From Histidinibacterium aquaticum (lineage in GTDB: Bacteria > Pseudomonadota > Alphaproteobacteria > Rhodobacterales > Rhodobacteraceae), in contig NZ_VYQE01000003.1 in assembly GCF_008710275.1 (NCBI RefSeq), positions 248,001 to 312,000 on the forward strand: 64,000 nucleotides of DNA, written 5' to 3'. The translations under genes were made by a program, and so were the position numbers. Below, piece after piece: positions 1-9,268 of this stretch. Position 1 is the first letter of the stretch; the number at the start of each line of letters is the position of its first letter. The notes below the pieces were generated by a model. It saw nothing but the letters and a program-made list of their open reading frames with translations. It ran no database searches and was not told the origin of the DNA.

Positions 1-68
1 TGGCCGAGGGCTCGCTCGATCACGTCACCCGCGATCAGCGGGTCATCGACGTCTACCTCGGGAGGTAG
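1..68 (+). CDS. urtD: UrtD, urea ABC transporter ATPase (C-terminal end only)
   Basis: Only the last 21 codons and the TAG stop (66-68) are inside the window; the frame reads from base 3 and ends in VIDVYLGR. This resembles the C-terminus of branched-chain-amino-acid/urea-type ABC ATPases (LivG/UrtD). The UrtE-like gene follows after 3 nt, which favours UrtD. Its role would be ATP hydrolysis for high-affinity urea import at the inner membrane. The assignment rests on the short tail and on context. Confidence 0.7.
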   Translation, partial: AEGSLDHVTRDQRVIDVYLGR

Positions 69-71
69 CCC

Positions 72-767
72 ATGCTCGACGTCTCCGATCTCACCCTCCG
101 CTACGGCCAGAGCCAGATCCTCCATGGCCTTTCGCTCTCCGCCGCCCCGGGCGAGGTGACCGCCGTGATGGGCACCAACGGCGTGGGCAAGACCTCGCTG
201 CTCAAGGCGATCGCCGGCCGGCATCCCTTCCGCGAGGGGCGGATCACGCTGGACGGACAGGACCTCGGCCACCCCTCCGCCTATACCGCGGCGCGGGCGG
301 GGATCGCCTACGTCCCGCAGGGCCGGGAGATATTTCCGCTGCTCACGGTGCAGGAGAACCTCGAGGCGGGATACGCCTGCCTGGGCCGCGGCGACCGCGG
401 GATTCCCGCGCGGATCTTCGAGCTCTTCCCCATCCTGAAGGACTTCCTCCACCGCCGCGGCGGCGATCTCTCGGGCGGGCAGCAGCAGCAGCTCGCCATC
501 GCCCGGGCGCTGATCACCCGGCCGAAGGTGCTCCTGCTCGACGAGCCCACCGAGGGCATCCAGCCCAACATCATCCAGCAGATCGGCGACGTCATCGAGA
601 CCCTCCGGGAGGAGGGCGAGATCCGCATCGTGCTGGTGGAGCAGTATTTCGATTTCGCGGTGCGGCTGGCCGACCGGGTCTTCGTGCTGACCCGGGGCGA
701 GGTGAGCTACCGCGCCGAGAAGGACACCCTCGACCGCGAGCGCCTGCTGGAGGCGGTCTCGATCTGA
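72..767 (+). CDS. urtE: UrtE, urea ABC transporter ATP-binding protein
   Basis: A 231-residue ABC ATPase of the LivF/UrtE class, the second nucleotide-binding subunit of the urea importer. Walker A (GTNGVGKTS) lies at about residues 34-42, the signature LSGGQQQQLAIARAL near 134-148 and Walker B (LLLDEPTEG) near 156-164. The stretch GREIFPLLTVQENLEAG is typical of UrtE. The ATG lies 3 nt after the upstream stop, and the GGGAGG there overlaps that gene's last codons, so translation is probably coupled. LivF of an amino-acid transporter is the main alternative. No urease genes follow; the strand turns to non-coding repeats. Confidence 0.87.
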   Translation: MLDVSDLTLRYGQSQILHGLSLSAAPGEVTAVMGTNGVGKTSLLKAIAGRHPFREGRITLDGQDLGHPSAYTAARAGIAYVPQGREIFPLLTVQENLEAGYACLGRGDRGIPARIFELFPILKDFLHRRGGDLSGGQQQQLAIARALITRPKVLLLDEPTEGIQPNIIQQIGDVIETLREEGEIRIVLVEQYFDFAVRLADRVFVLTRGEVSYRAEKDTLDRERLLEAVSI

Positions 768-1184
768 CCATCGCCCGGTGGCGCAGGGATTTGTAAACCT
801 CCCTGCGAGAGAGTGCTCCCCGGTTGACCCGCGGGCCCACACCGGGCGCGCGCCATATGGATCCTCACCGTGGCTGCCGGCCCCTCTCCGGGGCAGGTCC
901 GCGCGCATCATGACCTTGGAGGGCGTAGCGACCCCTCCACGGCCCGTCCACAAGGACGCTGCACCGAGGAAATGACGGCCATCCGGCCCGGCCCGGCGCC
1001 CCAGAGGGCGACCCGGGGCCGAGGTGCGTGCACCGAGCTTGCGGAGCGGCCCTGCGGGCCGCGCAGGATCTGCCCGGTCTCGCCTCCGGCGAGCCCCGGG
1101 CGGCATGGGGGGCGCTGCCCCCGTCGCGGCGGCGCCGCGACTCCCCCGGGATATTTCGGCCCAGAAGAGAGATGGGCGTTCGGC
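768..1184. other. 417-bp non-coding gap with a hairpin array at its right end
   Basis: The gap lies between the urtE stop and the stop of the leftward 5-oxoprolinase gene. Both strands carry open frames, but they have no family resemblance and are byproducts of high GC. The left half (770-1010) has imperfect GC hairpins, for example GCCCC/GGGGC near 880-895. The right part (1023-1169) is the first copy of the hairpin-array element described separately. No T-tract terminator is visible for either flanking gene. Confidence 0.6.
1023..1169 (+). repeat. Hairpin-array element, copy 1 (five hairpins + conserved tail)
   Basis: Five perfect short hairpins follow one another: GGTGC/GCACC (1023-1034, 2-nt loop), GCGGCCC/GGGCCGC (1046-1062, loop TGC), CTCGCC/GGCGAG (1079-1093, loop TCC), GGGGGC/GCCCCC (1108-1122, loop GCT) and GTCGCGGC/GCCGCGAC (1123-1141, loop GGC). 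The tail CCCCCGGGATATTTC + GG + CCCAGAAGAG follows at 1143-1169. The tail ends 15 nt from the 5-oxoprolinase stop, in antisense to that gene. The same tail occurs at 12.97, 19.75 and 39.55 kb next to hairpins of different sequence. Confidence 0.85.
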
Positions 1185-4100
1185 TCAGTCCGGGGTGCCC
1201 CAGCCACCGCCGCCGGGGGTTTCCATCTCGAAGGCGTCGCCCCCGGCGAGTTCGGTTTCGGCGTTGCCGGGGAGGAGGTCCTCGGTGCCGTCGGCGCGGA
1301 TCACCCGGTTGATCCCGCGCGCCCCGTCCGCGCCACCCTCCATGCCGAAGGGCGCCGTCTCGCGGTGACCGCAGAGCGTCGTGACCGTGACCGGCTCGAG
1401 AAACCTCAGGCGGCGGACGAGACCGTCGCCGCCCCGCCAGCGCCCGGCGCCGCCGGATCCGGGCCGGATCGCGAAGCGCTCCACCCGCACTGGGAAGCGC
1501 GACTCCAGCACCTCTGCGTCGGTCATCAGCGTGTTGGTCATGTGGCTGTGGATCGCCGAGGCACCGTCGAAGCCCGGCCCCGCGCCGGTCCCCCCTGCGA
1601 TGGTCTCGTAGTTCTGGAAGCCCGCATTGCCCCAGGCGAAGTTGTTCATGGTCCCCTGGCTGCCCGCGATCACGCCGAGTGCGCCGAAGAGGCAGTCGGC
1701 GATCGACTGGCTGACCTCGGTGTTCCCGGCGATCACCGCCGCCGGGTAGACCGGGTTGATCATGGTCCCTTCGGGCGCCACGATCTCCAGCGGCTTGAGG
1801 CAGCCCTCGTTGAGCGGGATGTCCTGCCCCACCAGCGTTCGGAAGACGTAGAGCACTACCGCCCGGCAGACCGCGAGCGGCGCGTTGTAGTTGCCCGCGT
1901 GCTGGGCAGAGGTGCCGGTGAAGTCGATCACCGCGCGGTCGCCCTCGACCCGGACCGCCACCCGGATCTCGGCGCCGTGGTCGAGCGGATAGGTGAAACT
2001 GCCGTCCTCCAGCCGCCCGATCACCGCACGGACCGAGGCCTCCGCGTTATCCTGGACGTGGCGCATGTAGGCCTGGACGACATCGGTTCCGTGCGTCGCG
2101 ATCATCCGGGCGATCTCGGCGGCGCCGGTGGCGTTGGCGGCGAGCTGGGCCTGCAGGTCGGCGACGTTCTGGTCGATGTCGCGGCAGGGCCAGGGGCCGG
2201 AGCCCAGCAGGGCGCGGGTCTCCTCCTCGAGGAAGCGTCCCTGCGCCATGAGGCGGAAGTTGTCGATCAGGACCCCCTCCTCCTCGATATGCGTGGAATC
2301 CGGCGGCGCCGATCCCGGGGTCCTCCCGCCGATGTCGGCGTGGTGGCCGCGCGAGCCCACGAGGAAGAGAAGCTCCCCGTCCTCGCCGAAGACCGGCGTG
2401 ATGACCGTGACGTCCGGCAGATGGGTGCCGCCGTTGAAGGGGGCGTTGAGCATGTAGGCGTCGCCCGGACCCATGTTGGGGTTCATCCGCAGCACGGTGC
2501 GCACGGATTCGCCCATGCTGCCGAGGTGGACGGGGACATGCGGGGCATTGGCCACCAGTCCACCCTCGGGGTCGAAGATCGCGCAGGAGAAATCGAGCCG
2601 CTCGCGGATGTTCACCGAGTAGGCGGTCTGCTGGAGGGTCGTGCCCATCTGCTCGGCGATGCCCATGAAGAGGTTGTTGAAGACCTCCAGCAGGATCGGG
2701 TCCACCCCGGTTCCGGCGGCGAAGCGGCGCGCACGGGGGGCGGTGCGGGTGAGCACGAGATTGCCCAGGTCGTCCGCCTCGGCCTGCCAGCCGGCCTCGA
2801 CGACATTTGTCCCCGTGGGCTCGGTGAGGATGGCGGGGCCCTCGACCGGTGCCCCGGGGCGCAGCGCAGCGCGGGGCAGGAGCCGGGCGCGGCGGGCCTC
2901 GCCATCGAAGCGGGCCTCGACCTCGGTGCCGGGGTCCTCGACCGGGTCGGGGCGCGCGGCCACCTCGGCCTCGGCGGCGGCGCCGATCCCCTCGGCGGTC
3001 AGGCTGTCGAGGGTCACCGCGCGGTCCTCGGACGCGAAGCCGAAGCGGGTGCGGTGGGCGGCCTCGAAGGCCCGGCGCATCTGCTCCGGCCCGCCCCAGT
3101 CGACCTCCAGGGTCTGGTGCGAGCCCGCGTAGCGCAGGTGGGCGCGGGTCTCGACCCGGATGCGGTCCGGGGAAACGCCCTGCGCCGCGACCTCGTCGCG
3201 CACGGACTGCTGCAGCGCCGAGGGGTCGACCCTGTCGGCCTCGTCCAGCGGACGGTTCTCCTGCCGCTCGTCGATCGCGCGGATCTCGGCCAGTCCCATC
3301 CCGAGGGCGGAGAGCACGCCGGCGAAGGGATGGATCAGCACCCGGTCGATGCCCAGCGCGTCGGCCACCTGCGCGGCGTGCTGCCCGCCTGCCCCGCCGA
3401 AGCTGACCAGCGTGTACTTCGAGACGTCGCGCCCCCGCTCGACGCTGATCTTCTTGACCGCGCGGGCCATGTTCTCGACCGCGACGCGCAGGAACCCCTC
3501 GGCCAGCGCCTCCGGGGCGATCGACTGGCCGGTGTCCGCCTCGATCCGCGCGGAGAGCTCGGCGAATTTCTCGCGCACGACTCCCGCGTCGAGGGGCTGG
3601 TCGCCGCCGGGGCCGAAGACCGCCGGGAAGTGGTCGGGCTGGAGCCGGCCCAGCATGACATTGCAGTCGGTCACCGTGAGCGGCCCGCCGCGGCGGTAGC
3701 AGGCCGGGCCGGGATCGGCGCCCGCGCTCTCGGGCCCGACCTGGGTGCGGCCGTCCTGCCACTTGCAGATCGAGCCGCCGCCCGCCGCGACCGTGTGGAT
3801 CTCCATCATCGGCGCGCGCAACCGGACGCCCGCGATCACCGTCTCGAAGGAGCGCTCGTAGGCGCCGGCGTAGTGACAGACATCCGTCGAGGTGCCGCCC
3901 ATGTCGAACCCGATGAGCCGGTCGAAGCCCGCGGCCTCGGCGGTCGCGCTCATGCCGACGACGCCGCCGGCGGGCCCGGAGAGGATGGCGTCCTTGCCCT
4001 GAAAGCGCGCGGCCTCGGTCAGACCGCCCGAGGACTGCATGAAGAAGAGCCGCCCGCCCTCGGGGCCGATCTCGCGGTCGATGGCCTCGACGTAGCGGCG

Positions 4101-4754
4101 CAGGATCGGCGAGAGATAGGCGTCGACCACCGCCGTGTCGCCGCGCCCGACAATCTTGATCAGGCGCGAGGCCTCGTGGCTGAGCGAAACCTGGGTGAAG
4201 CCGATCTCCCGGGCGATCTCGCCCAGGCGGATCTCGTGGCGCGGCTCGAGCCAGGCATGCATGAGCGCCACGGCGACGCCGCGGATCCCGGCATCGTAGG
4301 CGTCCTGCAGGGACCGGCGCGCGGATTGCTCATCCAGCGGCACCAGTTCGGCACCCGTCGCATCGAGCCGGCCCGGAACCTCCGACACGCGTTCGTAGAG
4401 CAGCTCGGGCAGCTCGATCTTCAGGTCGAAGAGCCGCGGGCGGTTCTGGTAGCCGATGCGCAGGACATCGGCGAAGCCCTCGGTCACGAGCAGCGCCGTG
4501 CGGTCGCCCTTGCGCTCCAGCAGCGCGTTGGTTGCGACCGTGGTGCCCATCTTGACCGATCCGACCCTTTCGCCCGGGATCGGGTCGTCGGCGCCGAGGC
4601 CCAGCATCTCGCGGATGCCCTGCGCGGCGGCGTCGCGGTAGCGGCCAGGGTTCTCGGAGAGCAGCTTGTGCGTCAGCAGGCGGCCGGAGGGATCGCGGGC
4701 GACCACGTCGGTGAAGGTGCCGCCCCGGTCGATCCAGAATTGCCACTGGCTCAT
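1185..4754 (-). CDS. 5-oxoprolinase, fused HyuA-HyuB type
   Basis: A 1189-residue protein that joins the two hydantoinase/oxoprolinase subunits. The HyuA-like ATPase half covers about residues 1-675 and starts with the ASKHA motif [10 protein letters not shown]; the HyuB-like half runs from about 678 to the end. The family cleaves 5-oxo-L-proline to glutamate with ATP hydrolysis; N-methylhydantoinase or acetophenone carboxylase-like activity cannot be excluded. The ATG at 4754 is chosen because AAGGAGG sits 3 nt upstream and the ATPase motif begins 8 residues later; a start further upstream would run toward argE. It is divergent from argE with a 61-bp shared promoter gap, next to urea-uptake genes, which suggests nitrogen scavenging. 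Confidence 0.85.
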   Translation of the reverse strand: MSQWQFWIDRGGTFTDVVARDPSGRLLTHKLLSENPGRYRDAAAQGIREMLGLGADDPIPGERVGSVKMGTTVATNALLERKGDRTALLVTEGFADVLRIGYQNRPRLFDLKIELPELLYERVSEVPGRLDATGAELVPLDEQSARRSLQDAYDAGIRGVAVALMHAWLEPRHEIRLGEIAREIGFTQVSLSHEASRLIKIVGRGDTAVVDAYLSPILRRYVEAIDREIGPEGGRLFFMQSSGGLTEAARFQGKDAILSGPAGGVVGMSATAEAAGFDRLIGFDMGGTSTDVCHYAGAYERSFETVIAGVRLRAPMMEIHTVAAGGGSICKWQDGRTQVGPESAGADPGPACYRRGGPLTVTDCNVMLGRLQPDHFPAVFGPGGDQPLDAGVVREKFAELSARIEADTGQSIAPEALAEGFLRVAVENMARAVKKISVERGRDVSKYTLVSFGGAGGQHAAQVADALGIDRVLIHPFAGVLSALGMGLAEIRAIDERQENRPLDEADRVDPSALQQSVRDEVAAQGVSPDRIRVETRAHLRYAGSHQTLEVDWGGPEQMRRAFEAAHRTRFGFASEDRAVTLDSLTAEGIGAAAEAEVAARPDPVEDPGTEVEARFDGEARRARLLPRAALRPGAPVEGPAILTEPTGTNVVEAGWQAEADDLGNLVLTRTAPRARRFAAGTGVDPILLEVFNNLFMGIAEQMGTTLQQTAYSVNIRERLDFSCAIFDPEGGLVANAPHVPVHLGSMGESVRTVLRMNPNMGPGDAYMLNAPFNGGTHLPDVTVITPVFGEDGELLFLVGSRGHHADIGGRTPGSAPPDSTHIEEEGVLIDNFRLMAQGRFLEEETRALLGSGPWPCRDIDQNVADLQAQLAANATGAAEIARMIATHGTDVVQAYMRHVQDNAEASVRAVIGRLEDGSFTYPLDHGAEIRVAVRVEGDRAVIDFTGTSAQHAGNYNAPLAVCRAVVLYVFRTLVGQDIPLNEGCLKPLEIVAPEGTMINPVYPAAVIAGNTEVSQSIADCLFGALGVIAGSQGTMNNFAWGNAGFQNYETIAGGTGAGPGFDGASAIHSHMTNTLMTDAEVLESRFPVRVERFAIRPGSGGAGRWRGGDGLVRRLRFLEPVTVTTLCGHRETAPFGMEGGADGARGINRVIRADGTEDLLPGNAETELAGGDAFEMETPGGGGWGTPD

Positions 4755-4815
4755 GCCCGCCTCCTTGGTTACCCCTGTCCTATCCTTCGGGCAGACCAAG
4801 GGAAAGCGCCGCCGC

Positions 4816-5973
4816 ATGACCGATCTCGCCACGACGATCCGCCATCTCGACCGCCTCGTCGGCTATCCGACCGTCTCCTCCGAGAGCAACCTCGAGCTCA
4901 TCGAGCACGTCGCCGGGCTGCTGCGCGACCAGGGCGCACGGGTCGAGGTCTACCGCGACGACAGCGGGGCCAAGGCCAACCTCTGGGGTACTTTCGGGCC
5001 GGACAGGGACGGCGGCATCGTGCTCTCGGGCCATACCGACGTGGTGCCGGTGGAGGGCCAGGACTGGACGACCGAGCCCTTCCGCCTGACCGAGACCGCC
5101 GAGGGGCTCACCGGGCGCGGCACCTGCGACATGAAGGGCTTCATCGCCTGCTGCCTCGCCATGGCCCCGCGGCTGGCGGAGGCAGCGACCGAGCGGCCGG
5201 TGCATTTCGCCTTCACCCATGACGAGGAGGTCGGGTGCCTCGGCGGGCAGGCCCTGATGGAGCAGCTCGCCGAGCGCGAGATCCGGCCCGGGCTCGCCAT
5301 CATCGGAGAGCCCACGCTCATGCAGGTGATCGAGGGGCACAAGGGCTGCTGCGAGTACACCACCCGCTTTCACGGGCTCGCCGGTCACGGCTCGGCCCCC
5401 GACCGGGGGGTCAATGCCGTGGCCTTCGCCACGCGCTACGCGGGCCGGCTGCTGGAGATCGCCGAGGAACTGCGCGGTGAGGCGCCGTCCGACAGCCGCT
5501 TCGACCCGCCCTGGACGACGATCAACATCGGCCGGCTCGCGGGCGGCTTCGTGCACAACGTCATTCCCGAGGAGGCCGAGCTCGACTGGGAGATGCGGCC
5601 CGTGATCTGGTCCGACAAGGACCGGGTGAAGGGCGCGATCAACCGCTACGCCGACGAGGTTTTGCTCCCCGCCATGCAGGCGGTCCACCCCGAGGCCGGG
5701 ATCCGCACCGAGACCGTCGGCGAGGTGCCGGGGCTGGAGCCCATGGACGACAACGCCGCCCGGGATCTCGTCTCGGAGCTGACCGGCGCCAACGGGGCCG
5801 AGACGGTGCCCTTCGGGACCGAGGCGGGGCTCTTCCAGGCGCTCGGCTGTTCCGCCGTGGTCTGCGGGCCGGGCTCCATCGCCCAGGCCCACAAGCCCGA
5901 CGAGTACATCGCGCCCGAGCAGCTCGAGGCCTGCCTCGGGTTCCTCGACAGGCTCGCGGACCGGTTGGGGTGA
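4816..5973 (+). CDS. argE: Acetylornithine deacetylase (ArgE, M20 family)
   Basis: A 385-residue cytoplasmic M20 metallohydrolase that removes acetyl from N-acetylornithine to give ornithine. Metal and catalytic motifs are visible: SGHTDVVPV (His73, Asp75), [10 protein letters not shown] (Asp near 105), [10 protein letters not shown] (Glu137-Glu138) and [14 protein letters not shown], which is characteristic of ArgE rather than DapE. The start at 4816 gives the usual ArgE N-terminus ([15 protein letters not shown]). argF and argD lie at 12-14 kb on the other strand, so arginine genes cluster loosely here. Some M20 paralogues in this order act on other acyl amino acids, so the exact substrate is inferred. 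Confidence 0.85.
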   Translation: MTDLATTIRHLDRLVGYPTVSSESNLELIEHVAGLLRDQGARVEVYRDDSGAKANLWGTFGPDRDGGIVLSGHTDVVPVEGQDWTTEPFRLTETAEGLTGRGTCDMKGFIACCLAMAPRLAEAATERPVHFAFTHDEEVGCLGGQALMEQLAEREIRPGLAIIGEPTLMQVIEGHKGCCEYTTRFHGLAGHGSAPDRGVNAVAFATRYAGRLLEIAEELRGEAPSDSRFDPPWTTINIGRLAGGFVHNVIPEEAELDWEMRPVIWSDKDRVKGAINRYADEVLLPAMQAVHPEAGIRTETVGEVPGLEPMDDNAARDLVSELTGANGAETVPFGTEAGLFQALGCSAVVCGPGSIAQAHKPDEYIAPEQLEACLGFLDRLADRLG

Positions 5974-5998
5974 CGGTTTCGGCAGAGGCGTGCGCGTC

Positions 5999-6060
5999 GG
6001 TGGGTCGATAGACCCACCCGAGCGCGGAAGGCTTCTGTAGGGTGGGTCTATCGACCCACC
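5999..6060. repeat. Pair of mirrored hairpins downstream of argE
   Basis: GGTGGGTCGATAGACCCACC (5999-6018) and GGTGGGTCTATCGACCCACC (6041-6060) are exact reverse complements of each other. Each is also a hairpin by itself (GGTGGGTC/GACCCACC stem) with loop GATA or TATC. The spacer is 22 nt. The element begins 26 nt after the argE stop and 128 nt before the next gene. No T-tract follows, so it is not a classical intrinsic terminator. The TGTAGGGTGGGT edge recalls REP-like palindromes I have seen in other proteobacteria. Confidence 0.8.
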
Positions 6061-6133
6061 GCCCGCAAGAGACCCGGCCCCTCCCGCCGCGCATACGCCG
6101 GGGCCGCAAGACGACCGACTGTGACAGGTCCCG

Positions 6134-6161
6134 TTGCGCCTCGCGGAAACTCTTCTAGTCT
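6134..6161 (+). promoter_or_regulatory. Possible promoter of the sugar operon
   Basis: TTGCGC (6134-6139), 16-nt spacer, TAGTCT (6156-6161), 26 nt upstream of the SDR start. It is a weak sigma-70-like match found by eye in the 214-bp argE-SDR gap. It is the best candidate there because the five downstream genes appear to form one transcript. Confidence 0.3.
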
Positions 6162-6187
6162 CCGCCCCAACAGAAGGACATCCAGAC

Positions 6188-6955
6188 ATGACACACAGCG
6201 CGAGCTTCGCCGACCTCTCCGGCGCCAGCGTCTTCATCTCCGGCGGCGGATCGGGCATCGGCGCGGCCCTGACCGAAGGGTTCCTGAACCAGGGGGCCCG
6301 CGTCGCCTTCATCGGCCGGTCGGACTATACCGAGTTCTGCGACGAGATGGAGAAGAAGACCGGCATCCGCCCGCTCTTCCTGCAGGGCGACGTCACCGAC
6401 ACCGCGCGCCTGCACGCCGCGATGGACGAGGCGGAAGAGGCGCACGGGCCGCTCGACGTGCTCGTCAACAATGCCGCCAACGACCTGCGCTTCGACCCGA
6501 TGGAGGTGACCGACGAGGACTGGCAGTCGATGATGGACGTCAACCTCAAGCACCACTACTTCGCCTCCCAGCACGCCGCGAAGTCGATGAAGGGCCGCGG
6601 CGGCTCGATCATCTCCTTCTCTTCCGTCGCCTATGTCGCCGGGGTGCCCGAGCTCTCGGTCTACGGCACGGCCAAGGCGGGGATCGTCGGAATGACCCGC
6701 ACCCTCGCGCGCGCCTTCGGGCCGGATAACATCCGGATGAATGCCGTTCTCCCGGGGATGGTCCTGACCGAACGGCAGCTCAAGGACTGGATCTCGGAAG
6801 AGGACAAGGAGGCCCAGCTCGAGAAGCAGTGCCTGAAGGAGGCGATGGGCCCGCAGGACATGGTGGGCCCGGTGCTCTTCCTCGCCTCGGATGCGAGCCG
6901 GATGATGACCGGTCAGGCCGTGATTGTGGACGCCGGCGTCGTGAGCGGCCCATGA
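6188..6955 (+). CDS. SDR-family sugar dehydrogenase (probable galactose-type dehydrogenase)
   Basis: A 255-residue short-chain dehydrogenase. The Rossmann motif GGGSGIG lies near residues 19-25, NNAAN in the middle, and the catalytic set is Ser at about 145, Tyr159 and Lys163 (VYGTAK). It is the first gene of a coupled operon with KDGal kinase, KDPGal aldolase, an SMP-30 lactonase and a mutarotase. The likely role is NAD(P)-dependent oxidation of D-galactose or a related aldose to the lactone. L-arabinose or L-fucose are alternative substrates. The start at 6188 has AAGGAC 7 nt upstream; an earlier in-frame start lacks an RBS. Confidence 0.75.
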   Translation: MTHSASFADLSGASVFISGGGSGIGAALTEGFLNQGARVAFIGRSDYTEFCDEMEKKTGIRPLFLQGDVTDTARLHAAMDEAEEAHGPLDVLVNNAANDLRFDPMEVTDEDWQSMMDVNLKHHYFASQHAAKSMKGRGGSIISFSSVAYVAGVPELSVYGTAKAGIVGMTRTLARAFGPDNIRMNAVLPGMVLTERQLKDWISEEDKEAQLEKQCLKEAMGPQDMVGPVLFLASDASRMMTGQAVIVDAGVVSGP

Positions 6956-7824
6956 CCCCGGAGTGGATCGCCTGCGACTGGGGCACGTCCCGCCTGCGGC
7001 TCTGGGCCATGCGCGGGGGCGAGCCCCTCGCCGCGACCGAGAGGGACCGGGGCATGGGGCAGCTGACGCCCTCCGAGTTCCCCGAAGCCCTGGAAGAGGC
7101 CGCCTCGATCTGGGACGGCTCGGCGCCCGTCGTCGCCTGCGGCATGGTCGGCGCCCGGCAGGGCTGGGTCGAGGCGCCCTACGTCGCCGTTCCCTGCGCC
7201 CCCCTGCCCGGCGGCATGGTCGCCGCGCCCGGCCCCCGCGAGGTGCGCATCGTGCCGGGCCTCAGCCAGGCCGACCCGCCCGACGTGATGCGCGGGGAGG
7301 AGACGCAGGTCGCGGGCTTTCTCGCGCTGAACCAGGGCTGGGACGGCGTGATCTGCCTGCCTGGCACCCACACCAAGTGGGTCCATGTCTCCGCCGGCGA
7401 GGTCGTGAGCTTTCGCACCTCGATGACCGGCGAGCTCTACGCCCTGCTCTCCGAACAGTCGGTGCTGCGGCATTCCATGGACGAGACGACCGACGACGCG
7501 GCCTTCGACGCCGCCGTCGCCGACACGCTCTCGCGGCCCGAGCGGCTGGCCTCCGACCTCTTCACCCTGCGCGCCGCGGACCTGCTGACCGGCGCGACCG
7601 GCGGCCGCTCCCGCCTCTCGGGCCTGCTGATCGGCGCGGAACTGGCGGCGACGCGGCCCTTCTGGCTGGGCCAGCAGGTCGCCGTGGTCGGTACCGGGGA
7701 CCAGGGCCGGGCCTACTCCCGCGCCCTCTCCGCGCAGGGCGCGCCGGTCACGCAGGTCCGCTCGGACGCCGTGACCCTCGCCGGTCTCACCGCCGCCTGG
7801 CGCAAGTCGAGGGCCTCGGCATGA
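6952..7824 (+). CDS. dgoK: 2-dehydro-3-deoxygalactonokinase
   Basis: A 290-residue DgoK-family sugar-acid kinase that phosphorylates 2-keto-3-deoxygalactonate to the 6-phosphate. Family motifs visible are IACDWGTSRLRLW at the N-terminus, GMVGARQGW, PGLSQADPPDVMRGEETQVAGFL and LPGTHTKWV. Length is normal. The ATG overlaps the SDR stop (ATGA, 6952-6955) and its own stop overlaps the next start, so the block is translationally coupled. Together with the aldolase it forms the lower part of the De Ley-Doudoroff pathway. Confidence 0.88.
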   Translation: MTPEWIACDWGTSRLRLWAMRGGEPLAATERDRGMGQLTPSEFPEALEEAASIWDGSAPVVACGMVGARQGWVEAPYVAVPCAPLPGGMVAAPGPREVRIVPGLSQADPPDVMRGEETQVAGFLALNQGWDGVICLPGTHTKWVHVSAGEVVSFRTSMTGELYALLSEQSVLRHSMDETTDDAAFDAAVADTLSRPERLASDLFTLRAADLLTGATGGRSRLSGLLIGAELAATRPFWLGQQVAVVGTGDQGRAYSRALSAQGAPVTQVRSDAVTLAGLTAAWRKSRASA

Positions 7825-8426
7825 GCCGCGAGATCATCGCCATCCTCCGGGGCCTGACCCCCGACGAGGCCGAGGCTGCCGCCGAGGCGTTGATCGCCGA
7901 GGGCATCACCAAGATCGAGGTCCCGCTCAACTCCCCCTCCCCCTTCGAGAGCATCCGCCGGATGGTCGCCGCCGCCGGTGACCGCGCCCTGATCGGGGCG
8001 GGCACGGTGCTCTCGCCCGAGGACGTGAACCGCGTCGCCGAGGCGGGCGGGCGGCTCGTCGTCTCGCCCAACTGCGACCTGCGGGTCATCGCCGCCACGC
8101 GCGCCGCGGGCATGGAGAGCTGGCCGGGCGTCATGACCCCCACCGAGGCCTTCGCCGCGCTCAAGGGCGGGGCCACGGGGCTCAAGCTCTTCCCCGGCAA
8201 CCTGCTGGGACCGGCCGGTCTCAAGGCCCTGCGCGCGGTCCTGCCGCCCGAGACCCGCGTCTACGCGGTGGGCGGCGCCGGGCCCGCCAACTTCGCCGAA
8301 TGGGTCGCGGCGGGGGCGAGCGGCTTCGGAATCGGCACCGCCCTCTATACTCCGGGCCTCGACGCGGGCAGTCTCGCCACCAATGCGGCCGGTATCGTGG
8401 CCGCCTACGACGAGGCCTGCCGATGA
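7821..8426 (+). CDS. dgoA: 2-dehydro-3-deoxy-6-phosphogalactonate aldolase
   Basis: A 201-residue class I KDPG/KDPGal aldolase that splits 2-keto-3-deoxy-6-phosphogalactonate into pyruvate and glyceraldehyde 3-phosphate. It shows ILRG, the base motif GITKIEVPLNSP (Glu33), GAGTVL, SPNCD and the Schiff-base lysine in TGLKLFP (about Lys122). The start overlaps dgoK by ATGA. Pairing with DgoK supports the galacto over the gluco (Eda) assignment. The C-terminal half (FGIGTALYTPG) is complete. Confidence 0.88.
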   Translation: MSREIIAILRGLTPDEAEAAAEALIAEGITKIEVPLNSPSPFESIRRMVAAAGDRALIGAGTVLSPEDVNRVAEAGGRLVVSPNCDLRVIAATRAAGMESWPGVMTPTEAFAALKGGATGLKLFPGNLLGPAGLKALRAVLPPETRVYAVGGAGPANFAEWVAAGASGFGIGTALYTPGLDAGSLATNAAGIVAAYDEACR

Positions 8427-9253
8427 TCTACGACCAAACCTGTTGCACCCTGGGCGAAGGCGCCCTCTGGCACCCGCTCCGCAAGGAGTTCTACTGGTTC
8501 GACATTCTCGGCAAGCGCCTGCACGCCCAGGGCCGTCACTGGGAGTTCGACACCTACGTCTCCGCCGCCGGGTGGACCTCCGAGAGCCAGCTGATGATCG
8601 CCTCGGCCACCGGGCTGCATCTCTTCGACATCGCGAGCGGGCGCACCGACGATCTCTGCCCGATGGAGGCCGAGAACACCGTCACCCGCTCCAACGACGG
8701 GCGGGCCGATCCCTACGGCGGTTACTGGATCGGGACCATGGGCATCGGGGCCGAGGAGGACGCGGGCGCGATCTACCGCTACTACCGGGGAGAGCTGCGG
8801 CAGCTCTACGCGCCGATCACGATTCCCAACGCGATCTGCTTCACGCCCGACGGCTCCACCGGTTTCTTCGCGGACACCCACAAGGCGACGATCTGGAAGG
8901 TCGCCCTCGGCGAGGAAGGCTGGCCCAAGGGCGATCCGGAGGTCTTCCTCGATCTCTCGGGCGAGGGGCTGCGCCCCGACGGCTCGGTGATCGACGCGGC
9001 GGGCAACATGTGGAACGCCCAGTGGCAGTCCGGCCGCGTCGCGGTCTACGCGCCGACCGGGCACTTCCTGACCGCCATCGGCTTTCCTGCCCTGCAGACC
9101 ACCTGCCCGGCCTTCGGCGGCGAGGACCTCTCGACGCTCTTCTGCACCTCGGCGGCGGAGGGGCTGCAGGACCCGCTCAACCCGCACCACGGCCGGACCT
9201 TCGCCATCGAGACCGGCGCGCAGGGCCAGGCCGAGCACCGCGTCATCCTCTGA
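8423..9253 (+). CDS. SMP-30/gluconolactonase-family lactonase
   Basis: A 276-residue six-bladed propeller protein of the SMP-30/LRE family. The metal-binding Glu in LGEGALWHP, the Asn in ITIPNAICFTPDG and the Asp in GLRPDGSVIDAAGNMWNAQW are recognisable. The family hydrolyses aldonolactones. In this operon it would open the lactone produced by the SDR to the free sugar acid. The ATG overlaps the dgoA stop (ATGA at 8423-8426). Substrate is inferred from context. Confidence 0.82.
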   Translation: MIYDQTCCTLGEGALWHPLRKEFYWFDILGKRLHAQGRHWEFDTYVSAAGWTSESQLMIASATGLHLFDIASGRTDDLCPMEAENTVTRSNDGRADPYGGYWIGTMGIGAEEDAGAIYRYYRGELRQLYAPITIPNAICFTPDGSTGFFADTHKATIWKVALGEEGWPKGDPEVFLDLSGEGLRPDGSVIDAAGNMWNAQWQSGRVAVYAPTGHFLTAIGFPALQTTCPAFGGEDLSTLFCTSAAEGLQDPLNPHHGRTFAIETGAQGQAEHRVIL

Positions 9254-9268
9254 CCAACGGACAGCCCC

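Noticed and set aside
870-5222. A 1450-codon open frame on the plus strand opposite the 5-oxoprolinase gene
   Set aside because: It is antisense to a gene with clear family motifs, reads as low-complexity Arg/Gly/Ala/His-rich sequence, and runs into argE in another frame. At this GC content stop codons are rare on all frames. The same reasoning removes the long antisense frames over cheA, the RND pump, sulP and ade.
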